Shown here in pieces: positions 26,484 through 34,921 of a DNA stretch of 64,000 nt. This DNA is from JAWKWH01 sp041397625 (lineage in GTDB: Bacteria; Pseudomonadota; Alphaproteobacteria; Rhizobiales; Rhizobiaceae). Every line of letters starts with the position of its first letter. Within the stretch, counting starts at the first letter, position 1. The position numbers were made by a program, and so were the translations under genes. Location of the stretch: positions 434,001 to 498,000 of the forward strand of contig JAWKWH010000001.1 of assembly GCA_041397625.1 (NCBI GenBank), written 5' to 3'. The notes beneath the pieces are model-generated. The model was given only the letters and a program-made list of their open reading frames with translations. It was not told the origin of the DNA and did not search any database.

Positions 26484-27578
26484 TCAGGCGCCGGCGCGGA
26501 AATGCTTGGACAGCTTCAGGCCCTGCGCCTGATAATTCGATCCGAGGTCGGAGCCGTAGAGCGCCTTCGGCCGCTCGATCATGTGCTCATAGACCAGCCG
26601 GCCGACGATCTGCCCGTGATCGAGGATGAAGGGAACTTCATGGCTGCGCACTTCGAGTACGGCGCGGCTGCCCGTGCCGCCGGCGGCGGAATGGCCGAAA
26701 CCTGGATCGAAGAAACCGGCATAGTGAACGCGGAACTCGCCGACCAGGGGATCGAACGGCGTCATCTCGGCGGCAAAATCGGGCGGCACATGCACCGCCT
26801 CGCGCGACATCAGGATGTAGAATTCGTCCGGATCGAGCACGAGTTCGCGCTTTCCCCGGCCGTAAAGCGGCTCCCAGTAGTCGAGGACGGAATGGGCTTC
26901 GCGCTTGTCTACATCCACAAGTCCGGTGTGATGCTTGCCGCGATAGCCGATCAGCCCCTCGCCGTCGCCACCCAGATCGACGGTCAGCGCGATGCCGTTG
27001 CCGGAAATGCTCGGGCTTTCGGCCGCCACGAGCGTTTCGTCGCGATGCAGCGTCGCGAGCGTTTCCTCATCGAGCAGCGCCAGACCGCGCCGGAAGCGGA
27101 TCTGGGTCAGGCGCGAGCCGGTTCTGGCGATGACCGGGAAGGTCCGCGGGCTGATCTCGATATAGAGCGGTCCGCGATAGCCGGCGGCGATCTTGTCGAA
27201 CTCGTGCCCGTAATCGGTCATCACGCGGGTGAAGATATCGAGCCGACCGGTCGAGCTCTTCGGATTGGCGGAAGCGGAAATCTCGGCCGGCAGCGCCAGT
27301 TCTTCCAGTAGCGGTACGATGTAGACACAGCCCGTTTCCAGCACCGCGCCGTCTTTCAGATCGATCTCGTGCAGCTTCAACCGCTCCAGCTTGTCGGCCA
27401 CTCGACAGTCCGACCCGGGCAGGAAACTCGCGCGCACCCGCCAGGCCTTGGCGCCGAGGCGCAGATCCAGGCTTGCCGGCTGAATCTGGTCGGGGGCGAG
27501 TTCCGCGGGCGTCGTCAGGACGCCGCTGTCGAAAAGCCCGGCAATGCGGCTGTCCGGCAGTATTCCCGTTTCGCGCAA
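26484..27578 (-). CDS. dcd: 2'-Deoxycytidine 5'-triphosphate deaminase, long two-domain form
   Basis: Deaminates dCTP to dUTP for dTTP synthesis. At about 364 residues it is almost double the enterobacterial enzyme and contains two dUTPase/Dcd-like halves. Each carries a Dcd-like strand with a conserved Glu: SSTGRLDIFTRVMTDYG followed by LYIEISPRTFPV in the first, and GTGSRAVLEVRSHEVPFIL in the second. This long form is usual in alphaproteobacteria. No ATG fits; TTG 27578 gives the expected N-terminus MRETGILPDSRIAGL, and TTG 27584 is an alternative. A start as far up as 27650 is unlikely because the divergent metZ promoter occupies that DNA. Confidence 0.9.
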   Translation of the reverse strand: MRETGILPDSRIAGLFDSGVLTTPAELAPDQIQPASLDLRLGAKAWRVRASFLPGSDCRVADKLERLKLHEIDLKDGAVLETGCVYIVPLLEELALPAEISASANPKSSTGRLDIFTRVMTDYGHEFDKIAAGYRGPLYIEISPRTFPVIARTGSRLTQIRFRRGLALLDEETLATLHRDETLVAAESPSISGNGIALTVDLGGDGEGLIGYRGKHHTGLVDVDKREAHSVLDYWEPLYGRGKRELVLDPDEFYILMSREAVHVPPDFAAEMTPFDPLVGEFRVHYAGFFDPGFGHSAAGGTGSRAVLEVRSHEVPFILDHGQIVGRLVYEHMIERPKALYGSDLGSNYQAQGLKLSKHFRAGA

Positions 27579-27631
27579 TGTCAAAATCCCGATCTTGGCC
27601 CGGCAGGAGTCTGCTCTACAGAACTCTCCGG

Positions 27632-27660
27632 TTGACGCAAGAACGCGCACGCTCTATTGA
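27632..27660 (+). promoter_or_regulatory. Sigma-70-type promoter of metZ
   Basis: TTGACG (27632-27637), a 17-bp spacer and TATTGA (27655-27660) predict transcription starting near 27667, just ahead of the riboswitch. Confidence 0.7.
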
Positions 27661-27665
27661 GCATT

Positions 27666-27724
27666 TATCCCGTGGTGATTTGGCCGGCCGGCTTGCAGCC
27701 ACGTAAAACAAGTCGCTAAAAGGG
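27666..27724 (+). promoter_or_regulatory. SAM-II riboswitch (metA motif) upstream of metZ
   Basis: The RNA would contain CGTGGTGATTTG, a paired CCACG closing the first stem (27671-27675 with 27699-27703), the GGCTTGCAGCC-like apical element, and the highly conserved TAAAACAAGTCGCTAAA segment that forms the pseudoknot. This is the SAM-II aptamer found ahead of methionine genes in alphaproteobacteria. It binds S-adenosylmethionine and would repress metZ when SAM is plentiful. An intrinsic terminator follows within about 10 bases. Confidence 0.93.
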
Positions 27725-27730
27725 CCGATT

Positions 27731-27767
27731 GCGGACCGGTTGGCGATTTCTCGCGGCCGGTTTTTTT
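27731..27767 (+). terminator. Intrinsic terminator downstream of the SAM-II aptamer
   Basis: ACCGG (27735-27739) pairs with CCGGT (27757-27761) and the stem can extend with G-U pairs, followed by a run of seven T (27761-27767). It lies between the riboswitch and the metZ ribosome-binding site, so control by premature termination is likely. Confidence 0.8.
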
Positions 27768-27786
27768 GTGCGAAGGGATCGGCACA

Positions 27787-28977
27787 ATGGGCAATCGACA
27801 CCTGCGACCGCAGACACAACTGGTGCATGGCGGCATAAGCCGCTCGGCTTTCGGCGAAACCTGCGAAGCGCTTTATCTCACCCAGGGTTACGTCTACGAG
27901 ACGGCGGAAGGCGCCGAGGCCCGCTTCAAGGGCGAAGAACCGGGCTTCATCTATTCGCGCTACGCCAATCCCACGGTCGACATGTTCGAAAAGCGCATGT
28001 GCCTGCTGGAAGGCGCGGAGGATGCGCGCGCCACCGCTTCGGGCATGGCGGCGGTCGCGGCTGCGCTGCTTTGTCAGGTCCACGCCGGCGACCATGTGGT
28101 TGCGGCGCGTGCGCTGTTCGGCTCCTGTCGCTGGGTGATCGAGACGCTGATGGCGCGCTACGGAGTCGGGTGCACGCTGGTCGACGGCCGTGATATTGGC
28201 GCCTGGGAGCGCGCCGTCAGGCCTGAAACGAAGGTGTTCTTCCTGGAAAGCCCGACCAACCCGACGCTGGAGGTGATCGATATCGCCGCGGTTGCGGCGC
28301 TGGCCAACGCCAGCGGTATCAGGCTCGTCGTCGACAATGTGTTTGCCACCCCGCTTTATCAGCAACCGCTCGATCTCGGCGCCCATGTGGTCGTCTATTC
28401 CGCCACCAAGCATATCGACGGACAGGGCCGCTGTCTCGGCGGCATAATCCTCTCCGACAAGGAATGGATCGACGAGAACCTGCACGACTATTTCCGCCAT
28501 ACCGGCCCGAGCCTGTCGCCGTTCAACGCCTGGACGTTGCTCAAGGGATTGGAAACGCTGCCGGTGAGGGTCCGCCAACAGACCGACAGCGCCGCGCGCA
28601 TTGCCGATTTCCTGGCCGGTGCCGGAGCGAAAGTCAGCCGCGTCATCTATCCGGGCCGCGCCGACCATCCCCAGGCCGACGTCATCGCAAGGCAGATGAG
28701 CGGCGGCTCGAGCCTGGTGGCTTTCGAGCTTGCCGGCGGCAAGAAGGCGGCATTCGACTTCGAGAACGCGCTCGAGCTCATCGCCATTTCCAACAATCTC
28801 GGCGACGCCAAGAGCCTGATCACCCATCCGGCGACGACGACGCACAAAAACCTTGCCGTCGAGGCGCGCGCCGATCTCGGCATCAGTGACGGCATCGTTC
28901 GCCTCTCGGTCGGGCTGGAGGATGTCGATGACCTGATCGAGGATATCGATCAGGCCTTGAAGGTCATCGCCGCCTGA
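27787..28977 (+). CDS. metZ: O-succinylhomoserine sulfhydrylase
   Basis: Makes homocysteine directly from O-succinylhomoserine and sulfide (direct sulfhydrylation branch of methionine synthesis). The 396-residue Cys/Met-metabolism PLP enzyme has YVYETAEGAEARF, YSRYANPTVDMFEKRM, ATASGMAAVAAAL, FLESPTNPTLEVIDI, the PLP-lysine in YSATKHIDGQGRCLGG, and SLITHPATTTHKNL. ATG 27787 has GAAGGGA upstream. It is controlled by the SAM-II riboswitch and terminator just upstream. Its 3' end overlaps the convergent phosphatidyltransferase gene by 28 bp. Confidence 0.96.
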   Translation: MGNRHLRPQTQLVHGGISRSAFGETCEALYLTQGYVYETAEGAEARFKGEEPGFIYSRYANPTVDMFEKRMCLLEGAEDARATASGMAAVAAALLCQVHAGDHVVAARALFGSCRWVIETLMARYGVGCTLVDGRDIGAWERAVRPETKVFFLESPTNPTLEVIDIAAVAALANASGIRLVVDNVFATPLYQQPLDLGAHVVVYSATKHIDGQGRCLGGIILSDKEWIDENLHDYFRHTGPSLSPFNAWTLLKGLETLPVRVRQQTDSAARIADFLAGAGAKVSRVIYPGRADHPQADVIARQMSGGSSLVAFELAGGKKAAFDFENALELIAISNNLGDAKSLITHPATTTHKNLAVEARADLGISDGIVRLSVGLEDVDDLIEDIDQALKVIAA

Positions 28978-29558
28978 ACGATGCGGGCAAGCGCGGTGTA
29001 GCAGCAGATCGCCGCAAACAGCCATGCCAGCGGCGCGAACCAGCCTGGGAACAGGCAGAATGCGGTGAATACGGCAATCGTCTCGGTCGCCTCGGCAAGC
29101 CCGGTGGTAAAATAGAGCGACTTCGAGCCGCGTGCCGCTGTTTCCAGGTCGCGTTTCTCGGCCATCACCGCATAAGCGAGGAAGCTCGCCCCGTTGATGT
29201 AGAATGAGAGGATCAGCGCTGCGCCGGCGACCGCGTTGGTTGCCGGGTCGGCCAGCACGAAGCCCATCGGGATCGCGCCGTAGAACACGAAATCGAGCAC
29301 GATGTCGAGAAAACCGCCAAAATCGGTCTTGCCGGCAATCCGCGCCAGCGCCCCGTCGAGCCCGTCGCCGAGCCGGCTGGCGAGCAGCAGGAAAAGGCCG
29401 AGCCAATAGTGATGAAAGGCAATGGCGCCGGCGGCGGCGATACCGATCGCGCAACTGGCGACCGTCACCGCGTTCGGCGTCACGCCGCTTCCCGCCATCG
29501 CCGCGGCGATGGCGTTCAGCATCGGGTCGATTTTTTTCCTTGCCCAGCCGTCCAGCAT
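28950..29558 (-). CDS. CDP-alcohol phosphatidyltransferase family protein
   Basis: A 202-residue integral membrane enzyme with the family catalytic motif D-x2-DG-x2-AR-x8-G-x3-D-x3-D, seen as GDGLDGALARIAGKTDFG followed by GFLDIVLD. It transfers a phosphoalcohol from CDP-alcohol to an acceptor in phospholipid synthesis; whether it is a PgsA, Pcs-like or other paralogue cannot be decided. About six hydrophobic helices are visible. The 3' end overlaps metZ tail-to-tail. Confidence 0.9.
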   Translation of the reverse strand: MLDGWARKKIDPMLNAIAAAMAGSGVTPNAVTVASCAIGIAAAGAIAFHHYWLGLFLLLASRLGDGLDGALARIAGKTDFGGFLDIVLDFVFYGAIPMGFVLADPATNAVAGAALILSFYINGASFLAYAVMAEKRDLETAARGSKSLYFTTGLAEATETIAVFTAFCLFPGWFAPLAWLFAAICCYTALARIVQAAMTFKA

Positions 29559-29656
29559 GCATCCGTCCTTGTTTACGCTGCATCGCGCCTTCAGTTGAGC
29601 CGCGTGTCAAGCCGGTGGTAGGATCGCGGGCGGGAACCGGAAAGAAAGGCGGAACG

Positions 29657-30049
29657 ATGTACAGGGCCGAAACCGAGGGGATCGAGGTTGTCGTCGAACC
29701 GTTCTATCTGGAAGACCGGTCGGATCCGACCGAATCTCATTATGTCTGGGCCTACCGGGTCACCATCGCCAACAAGTCGGACCTGCCGGCCCGGCTGGTC
29801 AGCCGCTATTGGAATATCACCGACGGCAACGGCCATGTCGAGGAAGTCGCGGGCGACGGTGTCGTCGGCGAGCAGCCCGAGCTGCGTCCCGGCGACAGCT
29901 ATCAATACACCTCCGGCTGTCCGCTGGCGACGCCGTCGGGCATCATGGTCGGCCACTACACGATGACCGACGCCAACGGCCGCCGCTTCAACGTCGACAT
30001 CCCGGCGTTCTCGCTCGACACGCCGGACCACATGCGCACGATCAACTAG
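29657..30049 (+). CDS. apaG: ApaG (CorD) family protein
   Basis: A 130-residue all-beta protein with the ApaG signature: YVWAYRVTIANKSDLPARLV, SRYWNITDGNGHVEEV, GVVGEQPELRPGDSYQYTSG and the pyrophosphate-binding-like GIMVGHYTM. The family is linked to Mg/Co resistance and Ap4A levels in enterobacteria, but its biochemical role is poorly defined. ATG 29657 with AAAGGCGGA upstream is chosen. It overlaps the convergent RND gene by four bases. Confidence 0.95.
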   Translation: MYRAETEGIEVVVEPFYLEDRSDPTESHYVWAYRVTIANKSDLPARLVSRYWNITDGNGHVEEVAGDGVVGEQPELRPGDSYQYTSGCPLATPSGIMVGHYTMTDANGRRFNVDIPAFSLDTPDHMRTIN

Positions 30050-33000
30050 CGCCTGGGGTGTGCCGGCGTTTCCCATTGGCCGTGCTTCCGGCCGCCGCGC
30101 GACCCGAAGACGATCCGGGTGGCGCGGCCGATATCGTCGCCGATACCGATCAGTACCGGCACCAGGAACAGCACCAGCAGGGTCGCCAGCGCCAGGCCGA
30201 ACACGATCGTGATCGCCATCGGCAGCAGGAATTGCGCCTGCAGGCTCTTTTCGAACATCAGCGGCACCAACCCGCCGATGGTGGTGAGCGAGGTCAGCAG
30301 CACGGCGCGCAGCCGGTCGCGGCTGGCGCCGGTGGCGGCGGTAAACAGGTCCTGGCCGCTCGCCAGTCGTTCCTGCATCCGGGTGACCAGGATGATTGAA
30401 TCATTGACGAGGATGCCGGCGAGGCCAAGCAGGCCGATCAGCGACAGCACCGTCAGCTGATAGCCGAGTACCCAGTGGCCGAAGACGGCGCCGACGACGC
30501 CGAACGGGATGATCAGCATGATCGCGATCGGCCGCCAGTAGCTGCCGAACACCCAGGCGAGGATGATGTAGATTACCGCCAGCGCCACCGCCGTGCCGAT
30601 GGTTAGATCGGCAAATGCATCCCTCTGCTCTTCGGCGCGGCCGCTGAACTTGTAGCCGATGCCATAATTGGCCGCTATCCGGTCGAGCTTGCCCGAAGCT
30701 CGCAGTTCCTCGATCACCCCGTCCGTCGTGTTGATTGCGTTGTCGATATCGCCCGAAACCGTCAGTGTCGATTTTCCGTCACGGCGCTGGATCGCGGCGA
30801 AGCCCTGCGATTCCGACAGCTCCACCACCTCGGTCAGCGGCACGAAGTCGCCCTGCGGGCTGCGCAATTCGAGATTGCGCAACGCCGCCGAGCCCTCGTT
30901 GCGGCTGATCTGGCTGACGCGGATCGTGACCTCGTCGTCGCCAAGCGCGAAACGGCGCGGAATGGCGCCCTCGAACGAATTGCGCACCTGCCGGCCGATT
31001 TCCTCGATCGAGAAGCCCAGTGCCGCCCCGCGCGGCGACAGTTCCATGCGCAACTCGGGCTTGCCGTAGGGCAGGTCGTCGCTGACGCCGGAAACGCCGG
31101 AAATGCCGGACAACAGGTCGGTCACCTCCAGGGCTGCCTTCTTCAGCACGCCGGCGCTTGCACCCTGCAACTGCACCTCGATATCGCGCCCGGGTGGACC
31201 GCCACGCACCTCGACGACCGAGAAGCGACGCACGTCCGGGATCTTCGGAACCTCGTTGCGCCAGGCGCGAACGATCTCGGGCGTGCGCACGGTCCGCACC
31301 TCCGAGGAGGTCAGTTCCACGCGCAGTTCGGCGAGATTGTCGCCCCGGCCGCGGCCCGATTGGCCGTATTTGACGAAAACCGCCTGTATCAGCGGCTCGT
31401 TCTCGCCAAGCTTGTCTTCCGCCCGTCGCAAGGCCTTTTCGATCTCGGCGATCGCCGCCAGCGCCTCGCCTTCCGGGGTTCCGGCATTGAGCGTCACATA
31501 GCCGCGGATGTTTTCGGCCTCGGGCGAGGGGAAGAATACGAACTCGACCCGCTTCGAGCGCACCAGTCCGGCAACGACGACGACAACCAGGCCTATGGCG
31601 ATCGCGATCGTCACGTAGCGCCAGTTGAACGACAGTTCGACCAGCCAGCGCAGCGGTCCGTCGCGGAAACGGCCGAACCAGCGGTCGAAAACATGGCGGA
31701 ACCAGCCCTCGTCCTCCTCGGCCATGCCCTCTTCGTCGGCGTCCGGCAACAGCGCCGCATTGCGCCCGCGGCGGGCGAGGGTGACAAGCCCCTCGATCAC
31801 AAAGGCGACCGCCAGCGCCAGCGCGGCGACGAGTAGGGAGAACAGCCACGCCGGATAGTCGTTTCGCCACGCCTCGAGGACCGTCACCGCCTGGCCTGCC
31901 AACGCCGGCAGGCCTTCGCCGGAAAGCCGCGCCGTGCCGCCGACGAGGAAGGCGGCGATCAGCAGCGCGATGATGAGTTGTCGCGTAAACGACCATTTCG
32001 GCCGGTTGCGCCGGTTGGCGAGCGAATGCGCCAGATGGCCGGGCAGGATGAAGAAACACTCGACCAGGCTGGCGACGACCACCGAGATCACCACCATCGG
32101 CAGCACGAACATGATCTGGCCGATCACGCCGTTGATCAGCATGATGGGGCCGAACGAGGCCATCGTGGTGGTCATCGCCGCCAGGATCGGCACCAGCATC
32201 ATGCCGACGCCGTTTTCGGCTGCTGTCACCGGATCGTCGCCCATGCGCAGCCGTGTGTCGGTATGCTCGCCGACCACGATGGCATCGTCGACGATGACAC
32301 CCATCATCATGATCAGGCCGAACAGCGACATCATGTTGATCGTCTGCCCGAACATGTACATCAGGCCGAGCGTTGCCATGATCGCCACCGGAATGCCGGC
32401 CGCGACCCAGAACGCAATGCGGAAGTTGAGAAAGACGAACAGGATGCCGACGACGAGCACCAGCCCGCCGACACCGTTCTTGACCAGCAGCAGGATGCGG
32501 TCGGCGAGGCTGTCGGCGGCGACTTCGTAGAGCTGTAACTGCAGGTGATCCGGCAGCAGCGGACGGATTTCCTCGACATAGTCCTTTAGGATGTTGGCCG
32601 TTGCCAGCGTGTCGGCGGTGGCGGCGCGCTGGATATAGAGCTCGATGGCGCGGTTGCCGTTGGAATAGCCTTGGACGCTATCGTCGTCGAATGCGGTATA
32701 GACGTCGGCGACATCGCCCAGCGTCACCTTTTCGCCGCTGGCGAACGATTTGACCTCGATCGCCCGCAGCGCTTCGGGCGTGTCCACGTCGGAAAGAGCG
32801 CGAACCTGGCGGTCGACGCCGCCTTCCAGGTTGCCGGACGGCAGGTCGAGACTATTGGACGAGATCGCCCGCGACACGTCGCTGACGGTGATGCCAAGCC
32901 GGCGCAGTTCACGTTCGGGAACGTCGACATGCAGTTCGCGGTTGCGCAGACCGGTGAATTCGATGCGGTCGATGCCGCGATCGACCAGATCGTCCCGGAT

Positions 33001-33489
33001 GCGCTTGGCCCAATGGCGCAGCGACGCCTCGGGAATGTCGCCGCTTATCGAGATCTTGGCCACGCCGTCGAACCAGTGCGACCGCGACACCACGGGCGTC
33101 TCGGAATCGTCCGGCAGGTTGCCGATCGCCTTGACCGCGGTCTCGACGTCCGACACGGCCTGCTGCATGTCGGTGCCTTCCTCGAACTGCAGAATGACCG
33201 ATCCCGTGCCCTCGCGGGCATAGGACCTTATCTCCTCGACATTGTTGATGAAGCGCACTTCCGGTTCGACGATCGCCAGGACGTTCTGCTCGACATCCTC
33301 GGCGCTGGCGCCCGACCAGGCGATCGAGATGGTGATGTTGGGCCGCTCGACGGTCGGGAAGAACTGTGTGTTGACACGCGCCAGCGCAAACGCGCCGAAC
33401 AGCAGCAGCAGCGCCATCAGCAGATTGGCGGCGTTGGGATGGCGGACGAAGCTCTGGACAAGGCCCGCCGCTGAACCCAGGCGGCGCAT
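30046..33489 (-). CDS. RND efflux permease, AcrB/HAE1-like, with central insertion
   Basis: An 1147-residue inner-membrane pump that uses the proton gradient to extrude compounds. AcrB hallmarks: FFPTVERPNITISIAW at the first periplasmic loop, the proton-relay Asp pair in GVIVDDAIVVGEHT, and the C-terminal GLAGILVNDSIILV. It is about 100 residues longer than typical: between TM6 and TM7 (residues about 497-620) there is an extra segment with two additional hydrophobic stretches (TRQLIIALLIAAFLVGG and YPAWLFSLLVAALALAVAF) and an acidic loop. The membrane-fusion gene is four bases upstream, forming an operon; no outer-membrane factor is adjacent. Confidence 0.92.
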   Translation of the reverse strand: MRRLGSAAGLVQSFVRHPNAANLLMALLLLFGAFALARVNTQFFPTVERPNITISIAWSGASAEDVEQNVLAIVEPEVRFINNVEEIRSYAREGTGSVILQFEEGTDMQQAVSDVETAVKAIGNLPDDSETPVVSRSHWFDGVAKISISGDIPEASLRHWAKRIRDDLVDRGIDRIEFTGLRNRELHVDVPERELRRLGITVSDVSRAISSNSLDLPSGNLEGGVDRQVRALSDVDTPEALRAIEVKSFASGEKVTLGDVADVYTAFDDDSVQGYSNGNRAIELYIQRAATADTLATANILKDYVEEIRPLLPDHLQLQLYEVAADSLADRILLLVKNGVGGLVLVVGILFVFLNFRIAFWVAAGIPVAIMATLGLMYMFGQTINMMSLFGLIMMMGVIVDDAIVVGEHTDTRLRMGDDPVTAAENGVGMMLVPILAAMTTTMASFGPIMLINGVIGQIMFVLPMVVISVVVASLVECFFILPGHLAHSLANRRNRPKWSFTRQLIIALLIAAFLVGGTARLSGEGLPALAGQAVTVLEAWRNDYPAWLFSLLVAALALAVAFVIEGLVTLARRGRNAALLPDADEEGMAEEDEGWFRHVFDRWFGRFRDGPLRWLVELSFNWRYVTIAIAIGLVVVVVAGLVRSKRVEFVFFPSPEAENIRGYVTLNAGTPEGEALAAIAEIEKALRRAEDKLGENEPLIQAVFVKYGQSGRGRGDNLAELRVELTSSEVRTVRTPEIVRAWRNEVPKIPDVRRFSVVEVRGGPPGRDIEVQLQGASAGVLKKAALEVTDLLSGISGVSGVSDDLPYGKPELRMELSPRGAALGFSIEEIGRQVRNSFEGAIPRRFALGDDEVTIRVSQISRNEGSAALRNLELRSPQGDFVPLTEVVELSESQGFAAIQRRDGKSTLTVSGDIDNAINTTDGVIEELRASGKLDRIAANYGIGYKFSGRAEEQRDAFADLTIGTAVALAVIYIILAWVFGSYWRPIAIMLIIPFGVVGAVFGHWVLGYQLTVLSLIGLLGLAGILVNDSIILVTRMQERLASGQDLFTAATGASRDRLRAVLLTSLTTIGGLVPLMFEKSLQAQFLLPMAITIVFGLALATLLVLFLVPVLIGIGDDIGRATRIVFGSRGGRKHGQWETPAHPRR

Positions 33490-33493
33490 CCGG

Positions 33494-34813
33494 CTAGCTG
33501 CCCGATTCCATGGAAACCGCGAGGCCGGCGCCGACTTCCGACAGCCTCGTGGTCATGATCATGTCGCCGTCGGCGATGTCGCCGTCGATGATCACATGGG
33601 CGCCGTCATAGGCAAGAACCCGCACGGCGCGAGGCTCAAGCTTGCCGTCGACCACCGCGTAAGCGGTTTTGGAATCGTAGACCGCGCTTTCTGGCAGTCG
33701 CGCCGAGTTGGGATAGTGGCGATCGGTGACGCTGATTTCCAGGAACGCGCCGGGGCGCATGCGGACACCGGTCTCCGGCGTGGTCAATGCCGCGAAAATC
33801 TCGACGCCGCCGCGGTCGGAGACGATGTCGGAGCCGACCCGCGCCACATTGCCCTCGAATGTGTGGTCGACATCGCCGATGGTCCAGATCGCCGAGACCA
33901 GCCGGCCGATCAGCGGATCGCTGTCGGTGACGATGCGCCCGTATTGCGCGTCGGTGAGCGTGAAACGGGCCTCGAGATTGTCGGCGCTGTAGATGGCAAA
34001 CAGGGTCTCGCTGCTACTCACCGTCTTGCCCAGTTCGGCGGTGGTACTGCGAACGACGCTGTCGAACGGTGCGCGCAGAACCGTGTCTTTGAGCTTGCGT
34101 TCGGCCTGCTTGACCTTCCAGCCGAGCCGTTCGATGGCCACCATCTGCTGGGCCTTTTGGGCTTCTGCGACGAGAATGTTGTTCTCGCGCTGATTGACTG
34201 CCTGCCGGCGCTGGATGACGATCAGCATGCGGTCCTCGACGAACTTTTGCGTCACGGAACCGGTTTCGGCCAGCGCCTGGGCGCGTTCCAGGTCCTTTTC
34301 GGCCAGTTGCAGTTGTTCGCTGGCAATTTCCAACTGGTCGCGTTCGGTGGCCAGCTTTGCATCGATCTCAGCCACGGCAGCCTTGGTCTGCGCAAGGTTG
34401 GTCTGCGCCTCCGACAGCGCGATCTCGTAGTCGAAACGGTCGATTTCCAGAAGCTTGTCGCCTTCGGCGATGCGGGCGCCGGCGCGGACGGCCGGATTGA
34501 CCCAGATGATCTCGCCGCCGACCAGCGCCTTCAGATCGACGGCACGCGCGGCGACCGCCTGCCCGAACACGCGGATCGTAGGCCGGTGGTCGGCGAGCCG
34601 AACCTCGGCGGCGTCGATGGGGTAGACGGTGGTAAACGGCGGCCTGCGCGGCCGTTCGGGCGTGGTGGCAACAAGCCAGTTCATCGCGTAGACGGACGCG
34701 CCCAGAATGCAGACCATGATCGCGAACTGGGCGATCGCGCGCACGACCGCCAGCGGCAGCGGGCGCCGATCCGTCGTCGCGGTTTCCGGTTGCAGTTCGA
34801 GCTTCTTCAGCAT
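33494..34813 (-). CDS. Efflux RND membrane fusion protein (HlyD/AcrA family)
   Basis: A 439-residue periplasmic adaptor: one N-terminal membrane anchor (AIAQFAIMVCILGASVYAMN), a barrel-sandwich lipoyl half (LVGGEIIWVNPAVRAGARIA, EGDKLLEIDRFDYEI), a long alpha-hairpin coiled coil (about residues 140-250), the second lipoyl half (VLRAPFDSVVRSTTAELGK) and a beta-barrel. It links the RND pump encoded immediately downstream to an outer-membrane channel encoded elsewhere. It is the first gene of the pair; a small inverted repeat lies in its upstream region. Confidence 0.92.
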   Translation of the reverse strand: MLKKLELQPETATTDRRPLPLAVVRAIAQFAIMVCILGASVYAMNWLVATTPERPRRPPFTTVYPIDAAEVRLADHRPTIRVFGQAVAARAVDLKALVGGEIIWVNPAVRAGARIAEGDKLLEIDRFDYEIALSEAQTNLAQTKAAVAEIDAKLATERDQLEIASEQLQLAEKDLERAQALAETGSVTQKFVEDRMLIVIQRRQAVNQRENNILVAEAQKAQQMVAIERLGWKVKQAERKLKDTVLRAPFDSVVRSTTAELGKTVSSSETLFAIYSADNLEARFTLTDAQYGRIVTDSDPLIGRLVSAIWTIGDVDHTFEGNVARVGSDIVSDRGGVEIFAALTTPETGVRMRPGAFLEISVTDRHYPNSARLPESAVYDSKTAYAVVDGKLEPRAVRVLAYDGAHVIIDGDIADGDMIMTTRLSEVGAGLAVSMESGS

Positions 34814-34873
34814 GGCATCATCCTGAACGCGCGATCAGGAATACAGGACGAACCGTTCAAGACAAGTTACAGT

Positions 34874-34886
34874 TTTGCAATGCAAA
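34874..34886. promoter_or_regulatory. Inverted repeat upstream of the efflux operon
   Basis: TTTGCA-A-TGCAAA is a perfect 13-bp inverted repeat 61 bp ahead of the fusion-protein start, followed by a CG-alternating run. It could be an operator, but no regulator gene is adjacent. Confidence 0.3.
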
Positions 34887-34921
34887 CGCGCGCGCGCGTC
34901 GCGCCGGTACACAGTAAGGGC

